From assembly GCF_014204795.1 (NCBI RefSeq), contig NZ_JACHMB010000001.1, positions 1,674,001 through 1,738,000 of the forward strand: a stretch of DNA of 64,000 bases, read 5' to 3'. A model generated the notes under the pieces. It was not told where the DNA came from, ran no database searches, and worked only from the letters and a program-made list of their open reading frames with translations. Source of the DNA: Nonomuraea jabiensis. GTDB lineage: Bacteria; Actinomycetota; Actinomycetes; Streptosporangiales; Streptosporangiaceae. This document shows, piece after piece, positions 1 through 9,819 of this stretch (position 1 is the stretch's first letter; each line of letters opens with the position of its first letter). The position numbers were made by a program, and so were the translations under genes.

Positions 1-2
1 AC

Positions 3-626
3 CTTTGCGAGCAGTGCGGCCAGTACATTCTGGTGATGGACCTCCCGGGGGACGGAGCGTCCGCCGTGGACGGCGACGTGGCGGCGGCGGTGGTGAGTCT
101 CAACGGCGACCCCGGCCGGCGGCGAAGCACCGCGGCGCACGAACTCGGGCATCTCATCCTTGGTGACGAGTACTCAACCGATGTGGGAGTCAGCGCTTCG
201 CGGATGGAACGCGAAGAAGTGATCGATGCTTTCGCGGCAGAACTGCTCTTGCCACTGGAGGCCATTCGGCGTGCCAAGAACACAGAGCAGCCCATCCGAT
301 CCACACTTGTCGGCCTGGCGGCTCAATACCGCACATCCTGGAGCCTGGCACTACGGCAGGCGCGAGCGGCCGAGCTGATAAATCCGCCGGAAGAAAAGCG
401 CCTGCGCGCATGCCCGCCGACCTATGCGGAATTCAGGGACTCGGTGGGATGGACCCCACAACCGGATCTCAACTCCATCCGCGTGCCACCGAGTTTCGCG
501 CACGCCGTCATGACGGCGTACCGGCTCGGGCGGATCACCAGCAGTCGCGCCCTGGAGTTGATGCATGGGCAGCTCGAAACGGTGTCAGACCTGCCGCCGA
601 GGTCCGATGAGGACCAGGCCCCATGA
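3..626 (+). CDS. ImmA/IrrE family metallo-endopeptidase (5' end outside window)
   Basis: The reading frame is open to the left edge, so the true start lies outside; internal GTG (33) and ATG (36) are not necessarily starts. Numbered from the GTG, the zinc-protease motif HELGH has H36, E37 and H40, and the later segment DAFAAELLLP supplies the usual third acidic ligand. Family members are cytoplasmic peptidases that often cleave a partner HTH repressor (ImmR, DdrO) and so trigger gene expression. The C-terminal ~90 residues are not recognised. The stop overlaps the next gene by ATGA, so the two are co-translated. A fused or adjacent XRE-type HTH, if present, would lie left of the window. Confidence 0.8.
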   Translation, partial: LCEQCGQYILVMDLPGDGASAVDGDVAAAVVSLNGDPGRRRSTAAHELGHLILGDEYSTDVGVSASRMEREEVIDAFAAELLLPLEAIRRAKNTEQPIRSTLVGLAAQYRTSWSLALRQARAAELINPPEEKRLRACPPTYAEFRDSVGWTPQPDLNSIRVPPSFAHAVMTAYRLGRITSSRALELMHGQLETVSDLPPRSDEDQAP

Positions 627-1171
627 CGACCGCGACGCCGGGCGACCGATTGCCCCCGCTCGTAGCCGACGCCATGGTGATCCACCATTTCGCAAAATCG
701 GACCGCCTCGACGTTCTTGGGGCCAGCGTCTCCGAACTGTCGACCACGCACATCGTCGCCGATGAGGTGGACAAGTACTGCCATCTGTACCCAACCCTTA
801 GATCGATCCGAGAGCTCGAGTGGTTGCGCGTGCTACCGCAGGACACCGATGAGGAACTGATCGCCTTCGAACGCTGGGTCAATCTGCTGGGCGCCGGCGC
901 GCACGACCTGGGTGAGGCCAGCGTTTTCACCGCTGCCGAGATCCACCGGCTGGTTGCCATCACGGATGATCGGGATGCCACCAAGGTCGGACGTGCATGG
1001 GGGCTCGACGTCCACGGAACGGTGTGGCTGCTGACGCGACTTCACGGAATGGGCAAGATGACGCTCGTGGAAATCTGCGGGCATGTGGATGCGCTGAGAG
1101 AGACCGGCATGCGCCTGCCTTGCACTGGACGCGAACTTCCGCGGTGGGCACGCGAACGCCGACTTCTCTGA
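623..1171 (+). CDS. PIN-like domain protein, probable nuclease/toxin-like partner of the ImmA/IrrE gene
   Basis: This 182-residue protein has the spaced acidic residues expected of a PIN-like nuclease: D16 in VADAMVIHHF, E48 in ADEVDKY, E98 in DLGEAS, and D115/D116/D118 in ITDDRDA. PIN domains are Mg-dependent ribonucleases, often toxins of toxin-antitoxin systems. It starts inside the stop of the ImmA/IrrE gene (ATGA), a strong sign of linked translation. Pairing of ImmA/IrrE-type genes with PIN-like genes is known for accessory TA-like modules. The toxin role is inferred from fold and neighbour only. Its right neighbour is a dead transposase, consistent with an accessory region. Confidence 0.65.
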   Translation: MTTATPGDRLPPLVADAMVIHHFAKSDRLDVLGASVSELSTTHIVADEVDKYCHLYPTLRSIRELEWLRVLPQDTDEELIAFERWVNLLGAGAHDLGEASVFTAAEIHRLVAITDDRDATKVGRAWGLDVHGTVWLLTRLHGMGKMTLVEICGHVDALRETGMRLPCTGRELPRWARERRLL

Positions 1172-1224
1172 GCCGACGACCCGCCGCGCCGAGCTGCTCG
1201 ACGCCACGATGCACTGAGCATTTT

Positions 1225-1894
1225 TCATCCCGAGTAGCGGCCTTCTTCCACGAGCTGCTGCACAAGGATCGCCTGCACGAGCGCGGTCGCTCGATGCGGG
1301 CAACAGCCAGCACCTTCCAGCTCTTCAAGGTGGCGACAGCACGCTCGCCGATGGTCCGGATTCGGGCGTGGGCGCGGTTGACGTCTCGCTGTCCGCGCGA
1401 CACCCAGGGACGATGGCGATGCCGCTTGAACGGCGTCCGGATCGTGCCGCCCGTGCCTTGATAGCCCTTGTCTGCAAAGGTCTTCACGCCGGCGTTGGTC
1501 AAGGCGTCGATCAGTCCGACCGTTCGAGCGGCGGTCACGTCGTGCACGGTGCCCGGCAGCGCGGGCGAGGCCCACACCAGTCGGCCCACAGGGTCGGCCG
1601 GCAGTTGCACGTTCATTCCATGCTGCTCGTGTTTGCCGCTGCAGTACGGCCGCTCATCGGCGAGGCGGTCGATCGGGATGAGAGTGCCGTCGAGGATGGT
1701 GTAGGCCAGCCGGATGCGCGCTCGACGACGGCGTGCACGTCGTCGACCAAGGCGGCCAGGACCAGTAGCGCCTGCCGCGCCGGGTCTAACTTCCGCCACC
1801 GGGAGCGGCGTTCGGCGTGCCGGGCGCGGATGAGTTCGGCCAGGCGAATCAGAGTGTGGTTGGACAACTGTTGGCCCTCATCGAAAGTGGCATG
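1225..1894 (-). pseudogene. Decayed IS5-type (DDE_Tnp_4-like) transposase
   Basis: Three reading frames together spell one transposase. The N-terminal part (about 1760-1894) reads SNHTLIRLAELI followed by RWRKLDPARQALLVLA. The central part (about 1313-1715) has the catalytic-domain strings YTILDGTLIPIDRL, SGKHEQHGMNVQ, WASPALPGTVHD and ADKGYQGTGGT. The C-terminal part (1225 to about 1312) reads CCPHRATALVQAILVQQLVEE. The first join is a frameshift plus deletion of roughly 40 residues covering the usual HTH region; the second, right after LKSWKVL, is a simple frameshift. The element cannot make active transposase. The exact N-terminal start and terminal inverted repeats were not found. Confidence 0.8.
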
Positions 1895-2024
1895 CGGGTG
1901 GGCTCGTGACCCACGCAGTGACAAGTAGGTTGAGCAGAGTTTGGTCGGGATTACACATCGAAGATGGCAAGATCCGAGCGAGCCGGCCATTGCACCGCGG
2001 GGCAGGTGCGGTCACTGTGGTGGC

Positions 2025-2762
2025 ATGCCGGCGATCGACACCATGGACGGGCTACGACTGGCTATCGACGAGTTCGACACGCAGGGCTTCGACCTGCTCG
2101 TCGAGGCGAAGGCACTCGACCTGGCCGCGCGATCGCTCGCCGAGTCCGGCCTGTTACTGCTCGGCGAGGTGCACGGCGTCCGGGAGAACCCTCTGATCGT
2201 CCAGGGCCTCATGCGGGCACTGCGCGTGACCACGCTGGCACTGGAGTGGCCGGAGCAGCTCAAGCCGGAGCTCAACGCGTACCTCGCGGCACAGGGAGGG
2301 CTCGATCATCCGCTGTGGTGGACGGGCGACGGGCGCATCACCGCCGGGCACTTCGCGGTGCTCAAAGCCATGAAGGGTGTACGGATCATCCTGTTCGACG
2401 GACTGGCGCTCACGCCCGACTGGTCGCAGCGGGACGCCGCGATGGCGCGAAGGATCCTGGACGCGCACAGCGAGCCGACGCTGGTCCTCGCGGGCAACGC
2501 CCATACCCAGACCTTCGCCACCGACTTGGGGACGCCGATGGGGGCGCACCTGACGGCGGCGCGGCCGGCGATGCGGAGCATCCGGATCGCCTACGGGACC
2601 GGGAGCTTCTACAACCTTGAGCCACGACGGTCCGGCGGCCACGCGGGAGGCCCGGGGCTGCACAGCGCCGAGAACGGCGAGTTGATCGTGGGGTTGCCCG
2701 TGTTCTCCGAAGCGATGGTGCCGCACCTGCCGGACGATCTGCTGCGTGAGCGATTCGGCTGA
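2025..2762 (+). CDS. EreA/ChaN-like superfamily protein of unknown substrate
   Basis: About 245 residues. The segments LLLLGEVHGVRENP near the N-terminus, LALEWPEQL, and LVLAGNAHTQTF near residue 160 follow the pattern of the erythromycin esterase/ChaN/TIKI-like fold, in which Glu and His of a GE-H motif and a later G-x-H form the active or metal site. The reaction cannot be named. I chose the ATG at 2025 because family-like sequence begins just after it; a TTG at 1941 would add 28 residues with no family-like character, and a GTG lies between. It stands alone, downstream of the dead transposase. Confidence 0.5.
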   Translation: MPAIDTMDGLRLAIDEFDTQGFDLLVEAKALDLAARSLAESGLLLLGEVHGVRENPLIVQGLMRALRVTTLALEWPEQLKPELNAYLAAQGGLDHPLWWTGDGRITAGHFAVLKAMKGVRIILFDGLALTPDWSQRDAAMARRILDAHSEPTLVLAGNAHTQTFATDLGTPMGAHLTAARPAMRSIRIAYGTGSFYNLEPRRSGGHAGGPGLHSAENGELIVGLPVFSEAMVPHLPDDLLRERFG

Positions 2763-3056
2763 TGATCGGCCCTGGGCTCTGCGGAGAGGACGCGATCTGC
2801 TGACCCTCCGCGACCTGCCACATGACATCTTGAAGCGATCGTTTGCCAGCTTCATGACATTTTGCGTGTGTAACGCCACCTTCAGCAAGCAAGGACACTG
2901 ACCAGTGCCGTCACGATGGAAAGAGCTCAGTATCCGGCCGAACGCGGGCCAGGTGCTCGCCGCGGCCCAACCCGGCACCCCCGCTCTGCTCGCCGAGCGG
3001 CAGCGAACCGGTCACTCGCCCGCGGAGATCGTCACCGGTCCCGGCTTCCCACACTG
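2763..3056. other. Intergenic stretch with a 51-codon open frame of doubtful status
   Basis: This stretch holds no recognised gene. A plus-strand GTG frame at 2905-3060 encodes 51 residues starting VPSRWKELSIRPNAGQVLAA; it looks protein-like in composition but matches nothing I know and lacks a clear ribosome site. It could be a gene tail cut off by the rearrangements seen on both sides. Nothing else is visible here. Confidence 0.3.
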
Positions 3057-3119
3057 CTAGAAGCCGAGGGTGAACTCCTCCCGCACCTTCTCGAATCCCT
3101 GAACATCCAGCTCGCTCAT
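3057..3119 (-). pseudogene. Truncated gene start, possibly a serine hydrolase (beta-lactamase family)
   Basis: An ATG at 3117-3119 overlaps the stop of the upstream monooxygenase gene (ATGA), the usual signature of a co-translated second gene. It yields only MSELDVQGFEKVREEFTLGF before a stop. This resembles the first residues of actinobacterial beta-lactamase-family serine hydrolases, which often begin with a short D-V-x-G / F-x-x-V-R-x-x-F pattern. No continuation is visible further left in any minus-strand frame, so the rest seems to be deleted. The family assignment rests on 20 residues and is weak; the truncation itself is clear. Confidence 0.4.
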
Positions 3120-3421
3120 CGGCCCCGTTCCGGGTCGGCCAGGGTGCCCTGCTCGTCGCCCACCACCTCGGCGATGGCCGCGAAGAAGGCGGCGATGCCG
3201 GGCAGGTTGGCGCCCTTGGCGCGGGAGGCGGTGAAATCGTCCTGTGAACGCCACTCGACGATGTCCAGCCACTCCTCGTCCGGCAGCCGCACGAGGCGGG
3301 CATCCAGGAACCCCTCCCGATCAGTGCGGAAGTCCCTCAACATGGCGGGGCGGGCGGCCAGCAACCCCTCGATCTGGTCCGGTGCCACTTTGAAGCGGGT
3401 CAACTCCACAAAGGTCGTCAT
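3116..3421 (-). CDS. Antibiotic biosynthesis monooxygenase (ABM)-type small protein
   Basis: 101 residues starting MTTFVELTRFKVAPDQIEGL, with the ABM-fold pattern: an N-terminal strand, a helix ending in FRTDREGFLDARL, then EEWLDIVEWRSQDDF, where W and E/D residues line the pocket of dimeric ferredoxin-like oxygenases. Such proteins oxidise aromatic or quinone substrates or degrade heme without added cofactor; the substrate here is unknown. ATG 3421 is chosen because AAGGAG sits 7 nt upstream; an in-frame start 14 codons earlier lacks such a site. It overlaps a truncated second gene. A palindrome in the AT-rich leader (3456-3466) may be its operator. Confidence 0.75.
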   Translation of the reverse strand: MTTFVELTRFKVAPDQIEGLLAARPAMLRDFRTDREGFLDARLVRLPDEEWLDIVEWRSQDDFTASRAKGANLPGIAAFFAAIAEVVGDEQGTLADPERGR

Positions 3422-3455
3422 CGTCAACTCCTTGATCGGCTCTGACGCCAACAAT

Positions 3456-3478
3456 ATAGTCACTATTCCTTATAGTCA
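3456..3478 (-). promoter_or_regulatory. Candidate operator upstream of the ABM gene
   Basis: The leader contains ATAGT-C-ACTAT (3456-3466), a perfect 11-bp palindrome, and TATAGTCA occurs twice as a direct repeat (3455-3462 and 3471-3478), 16 bp apart. This AT-rich block stands out in a GC-rich genome and lies 35-57 bp before the start codon. HxlR- and MarR-type repressors often bind such sites beside small oxygenase genes; no such regulator gene is seen nearby. Confidence 0.4.
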
Positions 3479-3484
3479 AGATTT

Positions 3485-4168
3485 ATGACAATCATGCTAG
3501 GTGGCCGAATCGAGGATCATACGGACACTTCATCGGCCCACGCCGAATCTCCGTGTCCTCGGATGGCATCGGTGAGGTGGCGAGCGCGTTCACGACGCCC
3601 GTCGTGTGCATCGGTGCTGGGAGTGAGCTCGCTGAACGCCTCGACAACGCGGGCGCGCACGCCCGTGGCGGCTTCTTCGTATTTGCCGTCACCGGTCGGG
3701 CGCCATGGCGATCGTCTCGTCCCACGAGCAACAGCTGATCGTCCCCGGCCGGCATGGTGTATGCCTCGTGGCTGTCACGCAGGTGCCGGGCCCCTTGGGG
3801 GTGAGCCCCCCTAGGCGGGAGTCGCGGCCCACCGAATGGGCGCTGACGAGAACGCTATGGCGTACCCGGCGAGGGGTATCGACCTTCTCGATACCGAAGA
3901 CGAGATCGCCCTGCTCGGACCCACTGACTACCGGCCCGCGGGTATGCCGCGCCCTGTTCAGACCGAGCGGCCCCGATTTCGCGGATGCCAGTGAGTCGCC
4001 GGTCACACCAGGCCAGGCGCGGCGGGGCCCGCGCGGAGATCCGCGGCTACGCGCCCGCCCGGACATCCGCAGCCCTCGCCCACAGGCTGGCGCGTCGTGT
4101 CCTCAGGGCACCGGGCCGCTGACCGGCCCCGGACGCCAAGCGCAACCGCTCGGCACGCTTCTTAATGG
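3485..4168. other. Non-coding or decayed stretch between the ABM gene and the DUF4132 gene
   Basis: Several short frames exist on both strands but none shows a recognisable domain, a ribosome site and consistent codon use together. A 45-codon plus frame at 3857-3994 (MAYPARGIDLLDTEDEIALL and onward) has protein-like composition and may be a remnant. A perfect inverted repeat GGTATCGA / TCGATACC with a 5-nt spacer lies at 3875-3895 inside it. A short GGGGG-TGAG-CCCCC hairpin is at 3797-3810. Confidence 0.4.
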
Positions 4169-4217
4169 CCTAACAGAATGATCTCTGCTGTGCTTTTGAT
4201 CTCGCGCTGTGGCCGAG
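4169..4217 (+). repeat. Left long inverted repeat flanking the DUF4132 gene
   Basis: Bases 4169-4197 (starting CCTAACAGAATGATC) match the reverse complement of 6822-6850 at 28 of 29 positions. The match continues inward with a 2-nt gap and a few mismatches to about 4217 (CTCGCGCTGTGGCCGAG here, CTCGCTGTAGCCGGG there). Such long near-identical inverted ends are characteristic of insertion-sequence termini. No target-site duplication is recognisable outside the repeats. Confidence 0.8.
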
Positions 4218-4305
4218 CGATGGAGACATGTCCGGGCAGGGGGAATCTGTCGGTTCTGGCTGATATCCATGATCACCCAGCGTTTCCGATCATGAGTGGA
4301 GCCGT

Positions 4306-6651
4306 GTGATGACGTCAGCGGGCGCATGGGACTACCTGGACCCGGCCACGAGGGCCGCCTACCAGCGGTTCGACGAGCTCCTCGAGCAGGGACTCGACCC
4401 CGGCCCCGGCGTCGACTGGCGGGTCTACGGCACTTACGCACAGATGAAACTCTGGCTGGGTCCGGAGGGCGGCCACGACTACGACGAGCGGGTGCTACGC
4501 GTGGTCCGGTCGGTGGCCGAGCGCGACATCGACTTCACCTACCGGGAAGCGCACCACCTCATGGAGCGGGCGGGGTACTGGGTACGGCAGGGACACACTC
4601 GCTACGAGGAGCTGTTCCGAATCCCGCTCGCGGCGGCCCGCCGGTTCGACTATCAGCTGCGCCGGGACCTGCTGCGCTGGCTGACGTCGGGACCGTGGCT
4701 GAAGGACGCGCGGGCGCTCCTGGCCGGGCAGGTGACCGAGCTGCTCACCGAACCAGCCGAGCACGGCCCGGCCGGGGTGGTCCGGACCGAGATCGGGGAC
4801 ACCGACCACTTCGCCCGCATGCTGGCCGAGGAGTACGGCGCGCGCCTGGTCGAGGTGCTGCCGCTGTTCCGCCATTGGAACACCGCCCGCTCGACCAAGC
4901 CCAGCGCCCGGTGGCTCAGGAACGCCGCGCGGATGCTCACCCCCGGCGCGGTCGCCCTGGTCCGTGAGCTGCTCACGCGGCTGGCGGCCTACCGGGGCGG
5001 AGACTGGGTCGTCCGTTACGACGATAGGGAGTGGCGGGACAAGGTCTTCCTCAAGGAGGACACCATCGTCGTGGTGCGCGGCATCCTGTGGACCTGTCAG
5101 GTCATCGACGAGCGCTGGGTGACCTCGCTCGTCACCGGCGTCGCGATGACCTGCGGCACCGGCAGCAACGGGATGGGCTCCACATGCCGCTGCGAACCCG
5201 TCACCAACGCCGCCGTCGGCGTCCTGGCCCGCAGGGGCGGCCTCGACGTGATCGTCCCGCTGTCCAGAATCCAGGCGAAGGTGCGCGCGAGGTCCGTACA
5301 GAGGAATCTGAGCCTCGCCCTCGACGCGGTGGCCGTCGAGAACGGGCTGACCGGCGAGCAACTGCTCGACCGGACGGTCCCCACCTTCGGCCTGGACACC
5401 GGCGGCGTCCGTGAGGAGAAGATCGGCGACTACCGGGTCAGGCTGTCCGCCGACGTACCCGCCCTGCGCTACATGAACGCCGCGGGCAAGACCGTCAAGT
5501 CGCTGCCCAAGGATCTGCGCGCGGAGCTGTCCGATCTGCGGGCCATCCTGAAGGAGCTCAAGCTGGCGCAGGCGGCCGTGCGGTCCCGTTTGGAACAGGC
5601 GATCGTTCATGAACGGACGTGGCACTGGCGCGAGGTGACCGAGCACTTCCTCGACCATCCCGTCACCGGTCCCTACGCCCGCACCCTGGTCTGGCAGATC
5701 GCCGGCGGCCCGGCTGCCCTGCCGGTCAAGACCTCCGACGGCTGGGAACTGGCCGGCTACCGCCCCGCCCCCGACGCCGTGGCAGGCCTGTGGCATCCGA
5801 TCCACGCAACCGCCGACGAGGTCGCGGCGTTGCGCGACCATCTTCTCGAAGGTGGTGTACGCCAGCCGTTCAAGCAGGCCTTCCGCGAGATCTACCTGCT
5901 GACCCCCGCCGAGGAGCGGACCGGCACCTTCTCCAACCGCTTCGCCGGCCACATTCTGCGCTACGGCCAGGCCCGGACCCTGCTGGGCCAGCGCGGCTGG
6001 ACCGGCCGGTCGATCGGCCACTGGGACTACGACAACGGCGGCGACCAGGGCGAAGTAGTGCGTGACCTGGCGGGCTGGCAGGCCCGATGGTCCATGCACA
6101 TCACCTCCGCCCCCGGGGCCGAGACCACCATGCTGTGCGCGACCAGGGGCATCACCTTCCACCGCGACGGGCAACCGGCGTCGATGGCCGATCTGCCGCC
6201 GCTGGTGATGTCGGAGATCCTCCGCGAGGCCGACCTAGCCGTGGGCGTGGCCTCGGTCGCCCGCGACGACCAGGCGCTGATCGGCCACGAAGGTTATTGG
6301 CGCTCCCATGGCTTCGGCGAGCTGACGGAGACGGCCAAGACCCGGCGCGAGGTGCTGGCGCGGCTGCTGCCGAAACTGAAGATCGCCTCCCGGGTGGAAC
6401 TGACCGACAGATTCCTTCTTGTCCGGGGTGATCTGAAGACGTACAAGATCCATCTGGGGTCGGCGAACATCCTGATGGAGCCCAACGACGCGTACCTGTG
6501 CATCGTCCCGGCGAGCGGGCGCGCGGCCGGATCGGTGTTCCTGCCGTTCGAGGACGACGGAGGGACGCTGTCGGTGGTCCTTTCGAAGGCGTTCCTCCTG
6601 GCCAACGACACGGCGATCACCGACCCGACGATCACCCGGCAGCTCGGCTGA
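4306..6651 (+). CDS. DUF4132 domain-containing protein
   Basis: 781 residues (GTG 4306; ATG 4309 is equally possible, with GGAG a few bases upstream). The last ~350 residues carry DUF4132-type sequence: RTLVWQIAGG, then QPFKQAFREIYLLTPAEE, NRFAGHILRYGQARTLL and SEILREADLAVGVASV. The N-terminal ~450 residues are family-specific and unrecognised; they include a Cys-containing segment MTCGTGSNGMGSTCRCEP around residue 285. No signal peptide or membrane segment is visible, so it should be cytoplasmic. DUF4132 proteins often occur near WGR or MolR-like genes; no biochemical function is established. It is the only intact gene between two IS-like inverted repeats. Confidence 0.8.
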   Translation: MMTSAGAWDYLDPATRAAYQRFDELLEQGLDPGPGVDWRVYGTYAQMKLWLGPEGGHDYDERVLRVVRSVAERDIDFTYREAHHLMERAGYWVRQGHTRYEELFRIPLAAARRFDYQLRRDLLRWLTSGPWLKDARALLAGQVTELLTEPAEHGPAGVVRTEIGDTDHFARMLAEEYGARLVEVLPLFRHWNTARSTKPSARWLRNAARMLTPGAVALVRELLTRLAAYRGGDWVVRYDDREWRDKVFLKEDTIVVVRGILWTCQVIDERWVTSLVTGVAMTCGTGSNGMGSTCRCEPVTNAAVGVLARRGGLDVIVPLSRIQAKVRARSVQRNLSLALDAVAVENGLTGEQLLDRTVPTFGLDTGGVREEKIGDYRVRLSADVPALRYMNAAGKTVKSLPKDLRAELSDLRAILKELKLAQAAVRSRLEQAIVHERTWHWREVTEHFLDHPVTGPYARTLVWQIAGGPAALPVKTSDGWELAGYRPAPDAVAGLWHPIHATADEVAALRDHLLEGGVRQPFKQAFREIYLLTPAEERTGTFSNRFAGHILRYGQARTLLGQRGWTGRSIGHWDYDNGGDQGEVVRDLAGWQARWSMHITSAPGAETTMLCATRGITFHRDGQPASMADLPPLVMSEILREADLAVGVASVARDDQALIGHEGYWRSHGFGELTETAKTRREVLARLLPKLKIASRVELTDRFLLVRGDLKTYKIHLGSANILMEPNDAYLCIVPASGRAAGSVFLPFEDDGGTLSVVLSKAFLLANDTAITDPTITRQLG

Positions 6652-6715
6652 ACGACCACCCGGACACCGTCGCATCAGATTCCCGGGAGTTACCAGCCGC
6701 CTGGGCAGATCGTCC

Positions 6716-6790
6716 TCAGCCAGCGCCGAGTCCGGGCTCGATCACCGCCCGCGGCTCGTCATTGACCTCCCACGGCTTCCGCTTGGCCAC
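6716..6790 (-). pseudogene. N-terminal remnant of an IS5-type transposase
   Basis: A GTG at 6788-6790 opens a minus-strand frame reading VAKRKPWEVNDEPRAVIEPG and stopping at 6716. This resembles the start of IS5-type transposases, which commonly begin M-A-R-x-K-P-W-x-V-S-D-E-L-W-x-x-I-E-P-L-L. The frame starts 31 nt inside the right inverted repeat, where an IS transposase would start. Everything after the first ~22 codons is missing, replaced by the end of the DUF4132 gene region. The family call rests on a short motif but is supported by its position next to the repeat. Confidence 0.6.
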
Positions 6791-6803
6791 GCATGCTCCA
6801 ACC

Positions 6804-6850
6804 ACCCGGCTACAGCGAGAGAAAAGCACAGCAGAGATCATGCTGTTAGG
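6804..6850 (-). repeat. Right long inverted repeat flanking the DUF4132 gene
   Basis: The mate of the repeat at 4169-4217. The outer 29 bases (6822-6850, ending CATGCTGTTAGG) are 28/29 identical to the reverse complement of 4169-4197. The arm itself contains ACAGCA, 7 nt, TGCTGT (6828-6846). It is followed inward by the transposase remnant at 6716-6790. Confidence 0.8.
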
Positions 6851-7090
6851 ACTTCCAAGCCGCCAGACCGTCGGCACGCTCAACCCGCTCATAAATCGGC
6901 CACCGGTCGCACAGACGAAGACGAGTCCAACGCATTGTCGAATTGCTGCAAGGAATGCCCCGGCCAGGCGAAGACTTCGGTCCGGGGTGGGCTCCAGCAG
7001 GCCCAGCCGGTAACCAGGCAACGGGTGGGCCCGACCAGTCGCCGAAGGCGTGGGGTGCGCCGACAGGCGCCTTGATGAGAACAGCCTGAG
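6851..7090. other. Gene-free stretch between the right repeat and the sdh operon end
   Basis: No supported gene. A minus-strand frame runs through it from the sdhB region, but it is only an out-of-frame extension. I see no promoter or RNA structure before the hairpin at 7091-7136. Confidence 0.4.
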
Positions 7091-7136
7091 CCCCGAGCGC
7101 GAAGCGCTCCCTTGGGGAAGCCCTTTTCGCTCGGGG
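7091..7136 (-). terminator. Stem-loop downstream of sdhB
   Basis: CCCCGAGCG (7091-7099) and CGCTCGGGG (7128-7136) form a perfect 9-bp GC-rich stem around a 28-nt loop, 24 nt after the sdhB stop on the minus strand. There is no T-run, as is common for actinomycete terminators. It may equally be an mRNA 3'-end stabiliser. Confidence 0.5.
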
Positions 7137-7159
7137 CGGCAGTCCAGCAGGCTCACCTG

Positions 7160-7896
7160 CTACTTGGCGTTTGCTTTCAGGTAGTCGGTGTTCATGCGGG
7201 CGATGGTGTCCAGCGGGATCCCCTTGGGGCACACCGCCGTGCACTCCCCCGTGTTCGTGCAGCCGCCGAACCCCTCCGCGTCCATCTGGTCCACCATGGC
7301 CTTGGCGCGGGACAGGCGCTCCGGCTGGCCCTGGGGCAGCAGGCTCAGGTGGGTGATCTTGGCGGCGGTGAACAGGGAGGCGGAGCCGTTCGGGCAGGCC
7401 GCCACGCACGCGCCGCAGCCGATGCAGGTCGCCGCGTCGAAGGCCGCGTCCGCGTCCTCCTTGCGTACGGGGATGCTGTGGGCGTCCGGGGCCGAGCCGG
7501 CCGGGACCGAGACGAAGCCGCCCGCCTGGATGATCCGGTCGAAGGCGCTGCGGTCCACGACCAGGTCCTTGACGACGGGGAAGGGGGCGGCGCGCCACGG
7601 CTCGATGGTGATCGTGGCGCCGTCCTCGAAGTGGCGCATGTGCAGCTGGCACGTCGTCGTCGCGCGCTGTTCGCCGTGGGCGACGCCGTTGATGACCATG
7701 CCGCACATGCCGCAGATGCCCTCGCGGCAGTCGTGGTCGAAGGCGATCGGGTCGTCGCCCTCCAGGATGAGGCGCTCGTTGAGGACGTCCAGCATCTCCA
7801 GGAAGGACATGTCCGGGGAGACGTCCTCAACCCGGTAGGTCACCATCCGGCCGGAATCGCTAGGGCCGCTCTGGCGCCAGACCTTGAGGGTCAGGT

Positions 7897-7900
<4 letters not shown>
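7160..7900 (-). CDS. sdhB: Succinate dehydrogenase iron-sulfur subunit (b558-type complex)
   Basis: 246 residues. It passes electrons from the flavoprotein to the membrane cytochrome. Ligand clusters for three FeS centres are visible: [10 protein letters not shown] plus a later Cys (2Fe-2S), [12 protein letters not shown] (4Fe-4S), and [14 protein letters not shown] (3Fe-4S region). The GTG at 7898-7900 overlaps the sdhA stop (GTGA); protein similarity begins exactly there (NLTLKVWRQ). It is the last gene of sdhCAB, followed by a stem-loop. The separate sdhB-like gene at 17269 differs in its second and third clusters. Confidence 0.93.

Positions 7901-9818
<1,918 letters not shown>

Positions 9819-9819
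<1 letters not shown>

Noticed and set aside
3705-4181. A 158-codon plus-strand frame before the left repeat
   Set aside because: No ribosome site and no known motif; Pro/Arg-rich composition as expected of non-coding GC-rich DNA. It also runs into the IS-like repeat.
4495-6174. A 559-codon minus-strand frame opposite the DUF4132 gene
   Set aside because: No recognisable family and typical antisense composition; the plus frame has DUF4132 motifs throughout.
4150-6870. Target-site duplication around the DUF4132 repeats
   Set aside because: The bases outside the two repeats (ending TTAATGG on the left, starting ACTTCC on the right) do not match.
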